From Kofleriaceae bacterium (lineage in GTDB: Bacteria > Myxococcota_A > Polyangia > Haliangiales > Haliangiaceae): 64,000 bases of DNA. The DNA lies in assembly GCA_020633495.1 (NCBI GenBank), contig JACKDR010000022.1, positions 62,001 through 126,000 of the forward strand, read 5' to 3'. Below the pieces are notes generated by a model. The model was not told where the DNA came from, made no database searches, and worked only from the letters and a program-made list of their open reading frames with translations. The position numbers and the translations under genes are program-made. The stretch's first letter is position 1. The number at the start of each line of letters is the position of its first letter. This document shows, piece after piece, positions 22,352 through 31,240 of the stretch.

Positions 22352-24577
22352 CTAGCGCCGCGAGATCTGGGTCGGCCGCGGCGCCAGGGCGTCGGCGCGG
22401 AAGCTCAGCCGCTCGACCCGGGCGTCGGCGCGCTGGCGGTCGGAGATGACGCCGGCGCGCTGCATGTGGCGCAGCACGGTCGTGACCCGCTGCGCGGTGT
22501 CGGGATCGAGGCCGCCGGCGGCGGCGATGCGCCGGCTCGCCGAGCGCGGCTCCGGCGTGATCGCGGCCAGGAACGCGGCCTCGACGACGGTGAGATCCTG
22601 CGGCGGCTTGCCGAACCAGTGGCGGGCGGCGGCCGCGACGCCGTAGACGCCGGGCCCGAGCTCGACGACGTTGAGGTAGCGCTCCAGGATCTGCCGCTTC
22701 GACAGCGCCTGCTCGAGGCGCCAGGTCAGCACCGCCTCCTGCAGCTTGCGATCGAGGGTGCGGCGCTGCGACAGGAACGCGTTCTTGACCAGCTGCTGGC
22801 TGATCGTCGAGCCGCCGCGGGCGAACCGGCCCTCGCGCAGATCGATCTCGAGGCTGCGCGCGATCTGGGTGACGTCGAAGCCGTGGTGGACGAAGAACCG
22901 CGCGTCCTCGGCGGCGACGAACGCGCCGTCGACGTGGCCCGGCAGCGAGATCATCGAGGTCCAGTCACCGACCCCGGGGCCGACCGGGGCCCGGCTGCCG
23001 TCGGGGAAGCCGTGGTCGGCGACGCCGGCGAGCGCGACGACGTCGGCCTCGGGCGGATCGGCGAGGGCGCGGCAGCGGTTGGCGAGGTCGACGTCGAGCT
23101 GGACGCCGTCGCCGGCGGCGGCGTCGAGATCGAAGGCGAGGTGGACGCGGCCGCCGAGGTCGCCCTCGAGCGCGAGCGCGCCGATCGGACCGGCGACCGG
23201 GGGCGGCAGCGCGGCGGCGAGGTCGAGGCACGGCGCGTCGGCCAGGCGCAGCTCGACGTCGCCAGCGGCGACGCCGGTGGGGCCGCCGCGGCGGACGTGG
23301 CCGTCGCCCTCGAGGACCAGGGCGCCGCGGGTCAGGCGCAGGCCGGCGACCCGCACGACCTGGCCGCTGGCCTCGACCGTGGCGGTGACGCCGCCGTCGA
23401 CGTCGAACGGCTGGTCCGAGATCGCGGGGTGATCGACGCGGACGCCGGTGACGTCGGCGGCGATCCGCGCGACCCAGCCGGCGGGTCCGCGCGCGACCGT
23501 GATCGCGCCGGTGGCGTGGCCGTCGGCGACCTGCAGGCCGCGCGGCACCAGCGGCGCCAGCGCGGCCAGGGGCAGGGCGTCGCCGCGCAGATCGACGGCG
23601 CCGGCGCGCGGTCGCGCGGTCACGGTGAGGGCCCGCGGCACGCCGCCGTCGTCGGCGTCGCCGCGCAGGGCCAGGACGCCGCGGCCCCACACGTTCCAGC
23701 CCAGGGACGCGCCGTGGATCTCGAGGCTCGGGCCGCCGGCGGCGACCTCGAGCTCGCCGCCGACCGCGAGCAGGCGACCGAGGTGGGCGTCGGGCAGGGT
23801 CAGGTCGCCGCCGGCGCGGGCCAGGTGGGCCGTGACCGTGACTGGGCCGCGGCTCAGGCGGGCGCGCACCGGGCCGGTGACGACGCGGACGCCGCCGCGC
23901 TGCGGGTGCAGCTCGACGCCGCGGGCCTCGAGGACGCCGACGCCGCCGAGGTCGACGATCAGCGCGCCCTCGGTGACGACGATGCGGCGCAGGCGGCGCC
24001 GCGCGGCGCCGGCGTGGTCGCCGGCGTGCCCGCGGCGCGCCGCGATCCGCCTCAGGATCCGGGCCAGCGTCGAGTCGCCGTCGGCGTCGATCTGGTGCTG
24101 CAGGCGCGGCCGCTCGAGCCGGACCTCGTCGGCGCCGAGGTCGCCGGCGAGCAGGCTGGGCAGCGACACCGAGGCCTCGACGCCGTCGACGCGCAGCACG
24201 TCGCCGACCCGGACGTCGGTGAGGCGGACGGTGCCGGACAGGCCGGCCTCGACGCCGCCGATCGACGACGGCTGGCCGGTGAGATCCGACAGCGCCGGCC
24301 CCAGGCGCGCGACCCGCGCCCGCAGGTGAGCCGACGCCACCAGCGGGACCGCGACCGCGAGCAGGCCGGTCGCCGCCAGCCACAGCGGCTCGCGGCGGCG
24401 CGCGCGGCGCAGCTCGCGTGGCGACGTCGCGGGCTCGCCGGCGGCGAGCGGCCTGTCGTCGTCGGCGCCGTCGTCCGCGGCGGCGGCGTCGGCGCCACCG
24501 TCGGCGCCGGGCACGTCGCTGGGCCCCGGCGGTGCACCGGGCGCAGCGCCGGGCAGCTCGCCGGGGTCGTCGGTCAA
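22352..24577 (-). CDS. AsmA-like periplasmic domain fused to GT51 peptidoglycan transglycosylase
   Basis: 741 aa. Acidic, Pro-rich cytoplasmic tail (1-60), one membrane helix (~64-83), then ~440 residues of beta-rich sequence with the repetitive pattern of AsmA/DUF3971-like proteins (LRVDGVEASVSLPSLLAGDL). Residues ~530-700 are a complete GT51 domain: Glu557 in AEDARFFVHHG, GGSTISQQLVKN at 588-599, RKLQEAVLTWRLE and ERYLNVVELGPGVYG. There is no transpeptidase domain, so it polymerises glycan only. The start is TTG at 24577, overlapping the ddl stop as TTGA; no ATG or GTG fits better. Confidence 0.85.
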   Translation of the reverse strand: MTDDPGELPGAAPGAPPGPSDVPGADGGADAAAADDGADDDRPLAAGEPATSPRELRRARRREPLWLAATGLLAVAVPLVASAHLRARVARLGPALSDLTGQPSSIGGVEAGLSGTVRLTDVRVGDVLRVDGVEASVSLPSLLAGDLGADEVRLERPRLQHQIDADGDSTLARILRRIAARRGHAGDHAGAARRRLRRIVVTEGALIVDLGGVGVLEARGVELHPQRGGVRVVTGPVRARLSRGPVTVTAHLARAGGDLTLPDAHLGRLLAVGGELEVAAGGPSLEIHGASLGWNVWGRGVLALRGDADDGGVPRALTVTARPRAGAVDLRGDALPLAALAPLVPRGLQVADGHATGAITVARGPAGWVARIAADVTGVRVDHPAISDQPFDVDGGVTATVEASGQVVRVAGLRLTRGALVLEGDGHVRRGGPTGVAAGDVELRLADAPCLDLAAALPPPVAGPIGALALEGDLGGRVHLAFDLDAAAGDGVQLDVDLANRCRALADPPEADVVALAGVADHGFPDGSRAPVGPGVGDWTSMISLPGHVDGAFVAAEDARFFVHHGFDVTQIARSLEIDLREGRFARGGSTISQQLVKNAFLSQRRTLDRKLQEAVLTWRLEQALSKRQILERYLNVVELGPGVYGVAAAARHWFGKPPQDLTVVEAAFLAAITPEPRSASRRIAAAGGLDPDTAQRVTTVLRHMQRAGVISDRQRADARVERLSFRADALAPRPTQISRR

Positions 24578-25575
24578 TGGTGCTCCGGGGCGGCGGCGCG
24601 TCGCTCGGCGCCGGCGAAGGCGCGGTGGCCGGCGCGGCGGTCGCCGCGGCCGCGGCGCGCGGTCTCGAGCCCGGCGCCCATCAGCATCATCTCGCACAGC
24701 TCCTCGAACGAGATGCCGGCGGCGTCGGCGATCTTGGGCAACAGCGAGGTCCGGGTCAGGCCCGGCACGGTGTTGACCTCGAGCAGGTACTCGTTGCCCG
24801 ACTCGCTGACCATGATGTCGACGCGGGTGGCGCCGCCGCAGCCGAGCGCGTGGTGGGCGCGCAGGCCCTGGGTGAGGATGCCGCGGTAGCGGTCCGGGGT
24901 CAGGCGCGGCGGGATGTGGTAGTCGCTGGCGCCGCGGGTGTACTTGGCGCCGTAGTCGTAGAAGCCGGCGCGCGGCGAGATCTCGACCGCGCCCAGCGCG
25001 CGATCGCCGACGATCGCGACCGACACCTCGCGGCCGGCGATGTGGCGCTCGATCAGCAGCTCGTCGTCGAAGCAGAACGCGCGCTCGCACGCCGCCGACA
25101 GCTCGGCCGCGTCGTGGACGATCTCGACGCCCACCGAGCTGCCCTCGTGGACCGGCTTGACCACCGCGGGGAAGCCGAAGTCGCCGTGCGCCTCCATGAC
25201 GTCGGCCTCGTCGCGGCGGTGCATGACGTAGTAGGCCGGCGTCGGCAGGTTGTGGAGCCGGAACAGCTCCTTGGCCTTGACCTTGTCCATCGCCAGCGCC
25301 GACGCCAGCACCCCCGAGCCGGTGTACGGGATGCCCATGGTCTCGAGCAGGCCCTGGATGCAGCCGTCCTCGCCCCAGCGGCCGTGCAGCGCGATGAACG
25401 CGACGTCGATGCGCTGCTGGCGGAGCACCAGGTCGACGTCGCGATCGACGTAGACCGGGTGGGCGTCGTAGCCGCGCAGCTGCAGGGCGGCCAGCACGGC
25501 CTCGCCGGTGCGCAGGGACACCTCGCGCTCGCTGGACATTCCGCCGAGCAGGACGCCGATTCTGCGGTGCTTCAT
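24574..25575 (-). CDS. ddl: D-alanine--D-alanine ligase
   Basis: 333 aa ATP-grasp enzyme. GGMSSEREVS (11-20), HGRWGEDG (64-71), YTGSGVLASALAMDK (84-98), VKPVHEGSSVGV, VDIMV and EVNTVPGLT are the Ddl substrate- and ATP-binding motifs; EVNTVPG is typical of D-Ala-D-Ala ligases. The C-terminus carries ~30 extra Arg/Ala-rich residues. I chose ATG 25575, with GGAG nine bases before it; an ATG 15 nt upstream is possible. Makes the dipeptide of the peptidoglycan stem and is coupled to the transglycosylase gene, so this is a cell-wall operon. Confidence 0.93.
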   Translation of the reverse strand: MKHRRIGVLLGGMSSEREVSLRTGEAVLAALQLRGYDAHPVYVDRDVDLVLRQQRIDVAFIALHGRWGEDGCIQGLLETMGIPYTGSGVLASALAMDKVKAKELFRLHNLPTPAYYVMHRRDEADVMEAHGDFGFPAVVKPVHEGSSVGVEIVHDAAELSAACERAFCFDDELLIERHIAGREVSVAIVGDRALGAVEISPRAGFYDYGAKYTRGASDYHIPPRLTPDRYRGILTQGLRAHHALGCGGATRVDIMVSESGNEYLLEVNTVPGLTRTSLLPKIADAAGISFEELCEMMLMGAGLETARRGRGDRRAGHRAFAGAERRAAAPEHH

Positions 25576-25683
25576 GACCTGGGACTCCATGATTTCGGCA
25601 AGAGGGCGGGGCCGGCAGCCCCCTGTGGGCACGCTACGGATCGCGTGATCGGCGGGCAAGTTTTCAGCCGGGCCGGGGGTGGC

Positions 25684-25713
25684 TTGACGGCTTCGGTGTC
25701 GCGGGGTTATCCA
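25684..25713 (+). promoter_or_regulatory. Sigma-70-like promoter TTGACG-N17-TTATCC
   Basis: TTGACG at 25684-25689, a 17-base spacer, and TTATCC at 25707-25712 (or TATCCA one base on), nine bases before the ATG at 25722. The -10 region overlaps TTATCCACG (25707-25715), which matches eight of nine positions of a DnaA box. The divergent ddl gene starts 147 nt away. Confidence 0.5.
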
Positions 25714-25721
25714 CGCGCGCA

Positions 25722-27383
25722 ATGACCAAGGCGAAGGCGGAAGCCGACAAGCCCGCGAAGGCGGACAAGCCCGCGCGCACCCGCAAGGCGGCCAGCGACA
25801 AGCCGAAGGCCAAGACCAAGGCCCCCAAGGCCGCCGCGGACGCGACCACGGACGCAGCCGCGGACGCCAAGGCGCCCAAGGCGAAGGCCGCGCCCAAGGC
25901 CAAGGCCGCCCCCAAGGCCAAGGCCGCGCCCAAGGCCAAGGCCGCGCCCAAGGCCAAGGCCGCGCCCAAGGCCAAGGCCGCGCCCAAGGCCAAGGCCGCC
26001 CCCAAGACCAAGGCGAAGGCCAGGACCGACGCCGAGGTCGAGGCCGCCGCCGAGCTGGCGCACTTCGCGCCGGCGCCCGAGCCCGTCGAGCCGCCCATCG
26101 ACGCCGGCATCGACCCGCTCGAGGACGAGGACGAGGACGCGCTCGCCGAGCGCGTCCACCACACCGCCGAGGAGCTCGCCGAGGAGGCCGTCGAGGCCGA
26201 GCCGGTCCGCGAGCTGACCCCGGAGGAGCAGGAGCTGGCGGCGCTCTACGGCGACGAGCTGTCGAGCGGCGGCGTCGCGACCACCGAGTACCGCGACGCC
26301 CGCACCGCCGACGAGGACCGCCCGATGGTCCCCGAGATCAACGCCCGCGAGGAGCGCAACAAGCGGTGGGAGGAGCGGCGCCGCAAGCGCCGCGAGCGCC
26401 GCGACAACCGCGGCGGGCGCCCCGGCGGCGATCGCCCGGCGGGCGGCGGCGGCGGTGATCGCCCCGCCGGCGGTGACCGTGATCGCGGCGGCCGTCGCGA
26501 TCGCCCCGAGCGCGACCGCGCCGAGCGGCCGGCGCTGCCGGCGCCGGCGTCGGCGTCGGCGCCGGTGGCCGCGCTGGCCCCGGTCGTCGAGCCCGTCGAC
26601 GGCGAGCACGTCGCCCACCGCGTCGGCAACACCCTGGGCGACGCGGCCTGGGCGGTGTTCTCGGCGCAGCGCTCCAACCAGCCGGTGCCGGTGCGCCAGC
26701 TGGCGGCGATGATGCGCAAGCGCGGCCTGCTCGAGGTCGACCCCGATCAGTCGTGGCCGCACCTCAAGGCGGCGCTGATCGGCGACGAGCGCAGCTACCG
26801 GCAGCTCGGCCTGCGGCCGCGCATCACCTACCGCGGTCGCGACCTGTTCGCGCCGGGCCCGATGGCGAGCAGCGTCACCTCGGCGGCGGAGGGCCAGCTG
26901 GCCCGCGCGCTGTCGCAGCTGGCGGTCGCGACCCACGCCGCGCTCAAGGACCGGATCGGCCGCGCCACCCCCGCCGGGTTCGAGCACCTGGTCCACGCCT
27001 ACCTGGTGTCGACCGGCTACCAGGACATCGAGTGGGTCAAGCGGGTCGGCGGCATCAGCTACGCCACCGCGCTGCCGCCCGACGGCAGCAGCCCGATCCT
27101 GGTGTCGGCCCGCTCGGGCGACGCCCCGGTCGATCGCCGCGGCGTCGGCGAGCTGCGGGTCGGCGTCGAGGCCAAGCAGCTGCTGGCCGGCCTGCTGCTG
27201 TCGGCGCGCGAGCTGTCCGAGGACGCCGAGCGCGAGCTGGTGCGGCCCGGGCGGTCGATCATGGTGCTGTGCGGCGACGCCTTCGTGGGCGCGCTGATCG
27301 GCGCCGGCGTCGGCGTCGTCACCGCGGCGGCCCCGGTCCGCTACGTCGACGACCAGCTGCTCGACGAGCTGCTGGCGGGGTAG
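25722..27383 (+). CDS. Histone H1-like Lys/Ala tail, HARE-HTH-like domain and degenerate Mrr-like nuclease fold
   Basis: 553 aa. Residues 1-105 are Lys/Ala/Pro-rich with seven perfect APKAKA units plus one variant, like eukaryotic H1 and AlgP/HU tails. An acidic stretch (~110-170) and an Arg/Gly-rich stretch (~205-270) follow. Residues ~300-380 (VGNTLGDAAWAVFSAQ, VRQLAAMMRKRGLLE, FAPGPM) look like a HARE-HTH winged helix. Residues ~405-550 (FEHLVHAYLVSTGYQDIEW) resemble an Mrr-type restriction fold, but the usual Asp and Gln-x-Lys positions read GGIS and SARSG, so cleavage is doubtful. Likely a nucleoid-associated DNA-binding protein; domain calls are by eye. Confidence 0.7.
   Translation: MTKAKAEADKPAKADKPARTRKAASDKPKAKTKAPKAAADATTDAAADAKAPKAKAAPKAKAAPKAKAAPKAKAAPKAKAAPKAKAAPKAKAAPKTKAKARTDAEVEAAAELAHFAPAPEPVEPPIDAGIDPLEDEDEDALAERVHHTAEELAEEAVEAEPVRELTPEEQELAALYGDELSSGGVATTEYRDARTADEDRPMVPEINAREERNKRWEERRRKRRERRDNRGGRPGGDRPAGGGGGDRPAGGDRDRGGRRDRPERDRAERPALPAPASASAPVAALAPVVEPVDGEHVAHRVGNTLGDAAWAVFSAQRSNQPVPVRQLAAMMRKRGLLEVDPDQSWPHLKAALIGDERSYRQLGLRPRITYRGRDLFAPGPMASSVTSAAEGQLARALSQLAVATHAALKDRIGRATPAGFEHLVHAYLVSTGYQDIEWVKRVGGISYATALPPDGSSPILVSARSGDAPVDRRGVGELRVGVEAKQLLAGLLLSARELSEDAERELVRPGRSIMVLCGDAFVGALIGAGVGVVTAAAPVRYVDDQLLDELLAG
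25872..26015 (+). repeat. 18-bp tandem repeat encoding APKAKA, eight copies
   Basis: Seven copies encode APKAKA exactly and the eighth encodes APKTKA. Units begin at 25872, 25890, 25908, 25926, 25944, 25962, 25980 and 25998. Length is a multiple of three, so copy-number change would lengthen or shorten the tail without breaking the frame. Confidence 0.95.
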
Positions 27384-27385
27384 CG

Positions 27386-28048
27386 ATGGCCGGCCCGGTC
27401 GAGCCGCGCTGGCGCTGGCTGGGGCGGATCGGCCACGCCGCGGCGATGGCGGCCCAGGAGGGCCGCCGCGATCGCCTGCTCGCCGGCGACGCCGGCGGCG
27501 CGGCGGTGCTCCTGTGCGAGCACCCGCCGGTGGTCACGCTGGGTCGCAACGCCCGGCGCGACCACGTCGTGGCGCCCGCCGACGAGCTGGCGCGTCGCGG
27601 CGTCGAGGTCGTCGAGGTCAGCCGCGGCGGCGACGTCACCTACCACGGGCCGGGCCAGCTGATGGTCTACCCGGTGGTGCGGCTGCGCGGCGGCGTCGTC
27701 GCCTACCTCGAGGCCGTCGCGGCGGTGCTGGTCGAGGTCGCCGCCGAGCTCGGCGTGCCGGGCGCGGCGTGGCGCCGCGACCCCGCCGGGGTCTGGCTCG
27801 ACGACGCCAAGCTGGCGGCGTGCGGCCTGCACCTGCGCCGCGGCGTCGCCGTCCACGGCTTCGCCTTCAACGTCGCGACGCCGGCGACCGCGTGGCAGCT
27901 GATCGTGCCGTGCGGGCTGACCACGCCGGTGATCTCGCTCGACGCCGCGCGTCGGGCCCGCGGCCTCGGCGCCGCGCCGTCGGTCGCCGAGGTCGCCGCG
28001 CTCGTCGGGCCGCGGCTGGTCGCGCGCCTGCTCGACGCGCCGTCGTGA
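27386..28048 (+). CDS. lipB: Octanoyltransferase LipB
   Basis: 220 aa. Signature RGGDVTYHGPGQLMVYP, then the lysine in DAKLAACGLHLRRGVAVHG and the active-site cysteine in IVPCGLTTPVISL. LipB moves octanoyl groups from acyl carrier protein to lipoyl domains for lipoate synthesis. Starts two bases after the upstream stop. lipA is not in the window. N-terminal EHPPVVTLGRNA is also typical. Confidence 0.93.
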   Translation: MAGPVEPRWRWLGRIGHAAAMAAQEGRRDRLLAGDAGGAAVLLCEHPPVVTLGRNARRDHVVAPADELARRGVEVVEVSRGGDVTYHGPGQLMVYPVVRLRGGVVAYLEAVAAVLVEVAAELGVPGAAWRRDPAGVWLDDAKLAACGLHLRRGVAVHGFAFNVATPATAWQLIVPCGLTTPVISLDAARRARGLGAAPSVAEVAALVGPRLVARLLDAPS

Positions 28049-28084
28049 CGACCCGGTGACAGCCCCCCACGGTAGGGTCCGGCC

Positions 28085-29131
28085 ATGTCCGCCAGTGAGG
28101 TCCCGGAGCGGATCGTCGTCCTGCACAACACCGACTACGACGCCGAGCTGACCGCGGGCACCGGCGTCGACGTCAGCGCGGTGCACCTGTCGGCGATGGC
28201 GGTGGTCGAGGCGTTGCGCCAGGGCGGCGTCGACGTCGAGCTGGTCGGGCTCGAGGGCCCCCGCGATCTGTTCGAGGTCGTCGGCGCGCTGCGGGCGCGA
28301 CCGCCGCACGTCATCTTCAACCTGTGCGAGTCGATGGGTGGCGATCCGCGCAACGAGCCGACGCTGCCGGCGCTGCTCGATCTGTACAAGCTGCCGTACA
28401 CCGGCGCCGACGCGCTGGCGCTGGGCGTGTGCCTGCACAAGCGCCGCACCAAGGACGTGCTGATCGGCCGCGGCGTGCCGACCCCGCCGTTCCGGTTCCT
28501 GACCCTGCGCCGCGACGCCGACCTCGACGCGCTGCGGGCGCGGCCGCTCGACTACCCGTGGTTCCTCAAGCTGGCCCACGAGGACGCGTCGATCGGGGTC
28601 GAGGAGACCAACGTGGTCCACAGCCTCGAGGAGCTGGTGATCCGGGCGCGGCGGATGTGGGACGAGTTCGGCCAGTCGCTGGTCGCCGAGCGCTACGTCG
28701 AGGGCCGCGAGGTCAACGTCACGCTGCTCGGCGATCCCGAGCAGCCGACGATCCTGCCGCTGCACGAGATCGACTTCGCCGCGATGCCGGCGGGGCGGCC
28801 CCACATCGTCACCTACGCCGGCAAGTGGGACGAGCAGCACGTCGACTACGCCGGCACCAAGCCGGTGCCGATGCGCGACCTCGACGACGCCCTGCGCGGC
28901 CGGATCGAGGACGCCGCGCGCGCGGCGTGGCAGGCGTGCGGCCTGCGCGACTACGGCCGCGTCGATCTGCGGATCGACGCCGCCGGGGCGCCGTGGGTCA
29001 TCGACGTCAACCCCAACCCCGACGTGTCGCCCGACGCCGGGGTGGCGCGGTCGGCGCGCGCCGCCGGCATGACCTACCCGGAGCTGATCCTGCGGATCGC
29101 CACCGGCGCGTGGGCGAGGCGGCGGCGATGA
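28085..29131 (+). CDS. ATP-grasp carboxylate-amine ligase, D-Ala-D-Ala ligase-like
   Basis: 348 aa. IFNLCESMGGDPRNEPTLPALLD, YTGADALALGVCLHKRRTK, WFLKLAHEDASIGV, and VDVNP-like IDVNPNPDVSPDAG show the ATP-grasp fold. It differs from true Ddl (ESMGGDPRNE replaces the usual Ddl loops), as in the paralogs often found next to GNAT genes. It therefore probably joins other amino or hydroxy acids. TAGGGT ends six bases before the ATG. ATGA overlap with the GNAT gene indicates a joint pathway, perhaps peptide or cell-envelope modification (inference). Confidence 0.82.
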   Translation: MSASEVPERIVVLHNTDYDAELTAGTGVDVSAVHLSAMAVVEALRQGGVDVELVGLEGPRDLFEVVGALRARPPHVIFNLCESMGGDPRNEPTLPALLDLYKLPYTGADALALGVCLHKRRTKDVLIGRGVPTPPFRFLTLRRDADLDALRARPLDYPWFLKLAHEDASIGVEETNVVHSLEELVIRARRMWDEFGQSLVAERYVEGREVNVTLLGDPEQPTILPLHEIDFAAMPAGRPHIVTYAGKWDEQHVDYAGTKPVPMRDLDDALRGRIEDAARAAWQACGLRDYGRVDLRIDAAGAPWVIDVNPNPDVSPDAGVARSARAAGMTYPELILRIATGAWARRRR

Positions 29132-29616
29132 CCGCGGCGGCGACCGGCGCGGCCACCGTGCGTCCGGCGGCGGTGACCGATCGCGGCGCCCTCGAGGCGG
29201 TGATCCGGTCGGACGCCACGTTCCGCGACGACGAGGTCGCGGTCGCGCTCGAGCTGGTCGACGGCGGGCTCGCCGGCTCGAGCGACTACCTGCTGCGGGT
29301 CGCCGAGCTCGACGGCGCCGTCGTCGGCTACCTGTGCTACGGGCCGACCCCGATGACGGCGCGGACCTTCGACCTGTACTGGATCGTGGTCGCGGCGGCG
29401 GCGCGGGGCCGCGGCGTCGCCGGCACGCTGGTGCGGGCGATGGAGGCCGAGCTGCGCGACGGCGGCGGCGGCAACGTCCGCATCGAGACCAGCGAGACCG
29501 ACGGCTACGGCGCGGCGCGGCGGCTGTACGAGAAGCTGGGCTACCCGCTGGCGGGCACGTTCCCCGACTTCTACGGCCCGGGCGACGCGCTGCTGGTCTA
29601 CTACCGGACGATCTGA
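29128..29616 (+). CDS. GNAT family N-acetyltransferase
   Basis: 162 aa. Acetyl-CoA loop AARGRGVAGTLVRAMEAEL (RGxGxAG) and the strand YWIVVAAAARG before it define the fold; the C-terminal YGAARRLYEKLGYPLAGTFPDFY motif is the usual GNAT end. Coupled to the ATP-grasp ligase, so it may acetylate that enzyme's substrate or product. Substrate unknown. Convergent with the sigma-54 regulator; the 28-nt gap is a run of CCGG/CGCG that could form a weak hairpin. Confidence 0.85.
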   Translation: MTAAATGAATVRPAAVTDRGALEAVIRSDATFRDDEVAVALELVDGGLAGSSDYLLRVAELDGAVVGYLCYGPTPMTARTFDLYWIVVAAAARGRGVAGTLVRAMEAELRDGGGGNVRIETSETDGYGAARRLYEKLGYPLAGTFPDFYGPGDALLVYYRTI

Positions 29617-29644
29617 GCCGGCCGCGCCGGCCGCGCCGGCGCGG

Positions 29645-31236
<1,592 letters not shown>

Positions 31237-31240
<4 letters not shown>

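Noticed and set aside
29617..29644. Strong terminator between GNAT and sigma-54 activator
   Set aside because: The CCGG/CGCG run is not a clean inverted repeat and has no T-tract.
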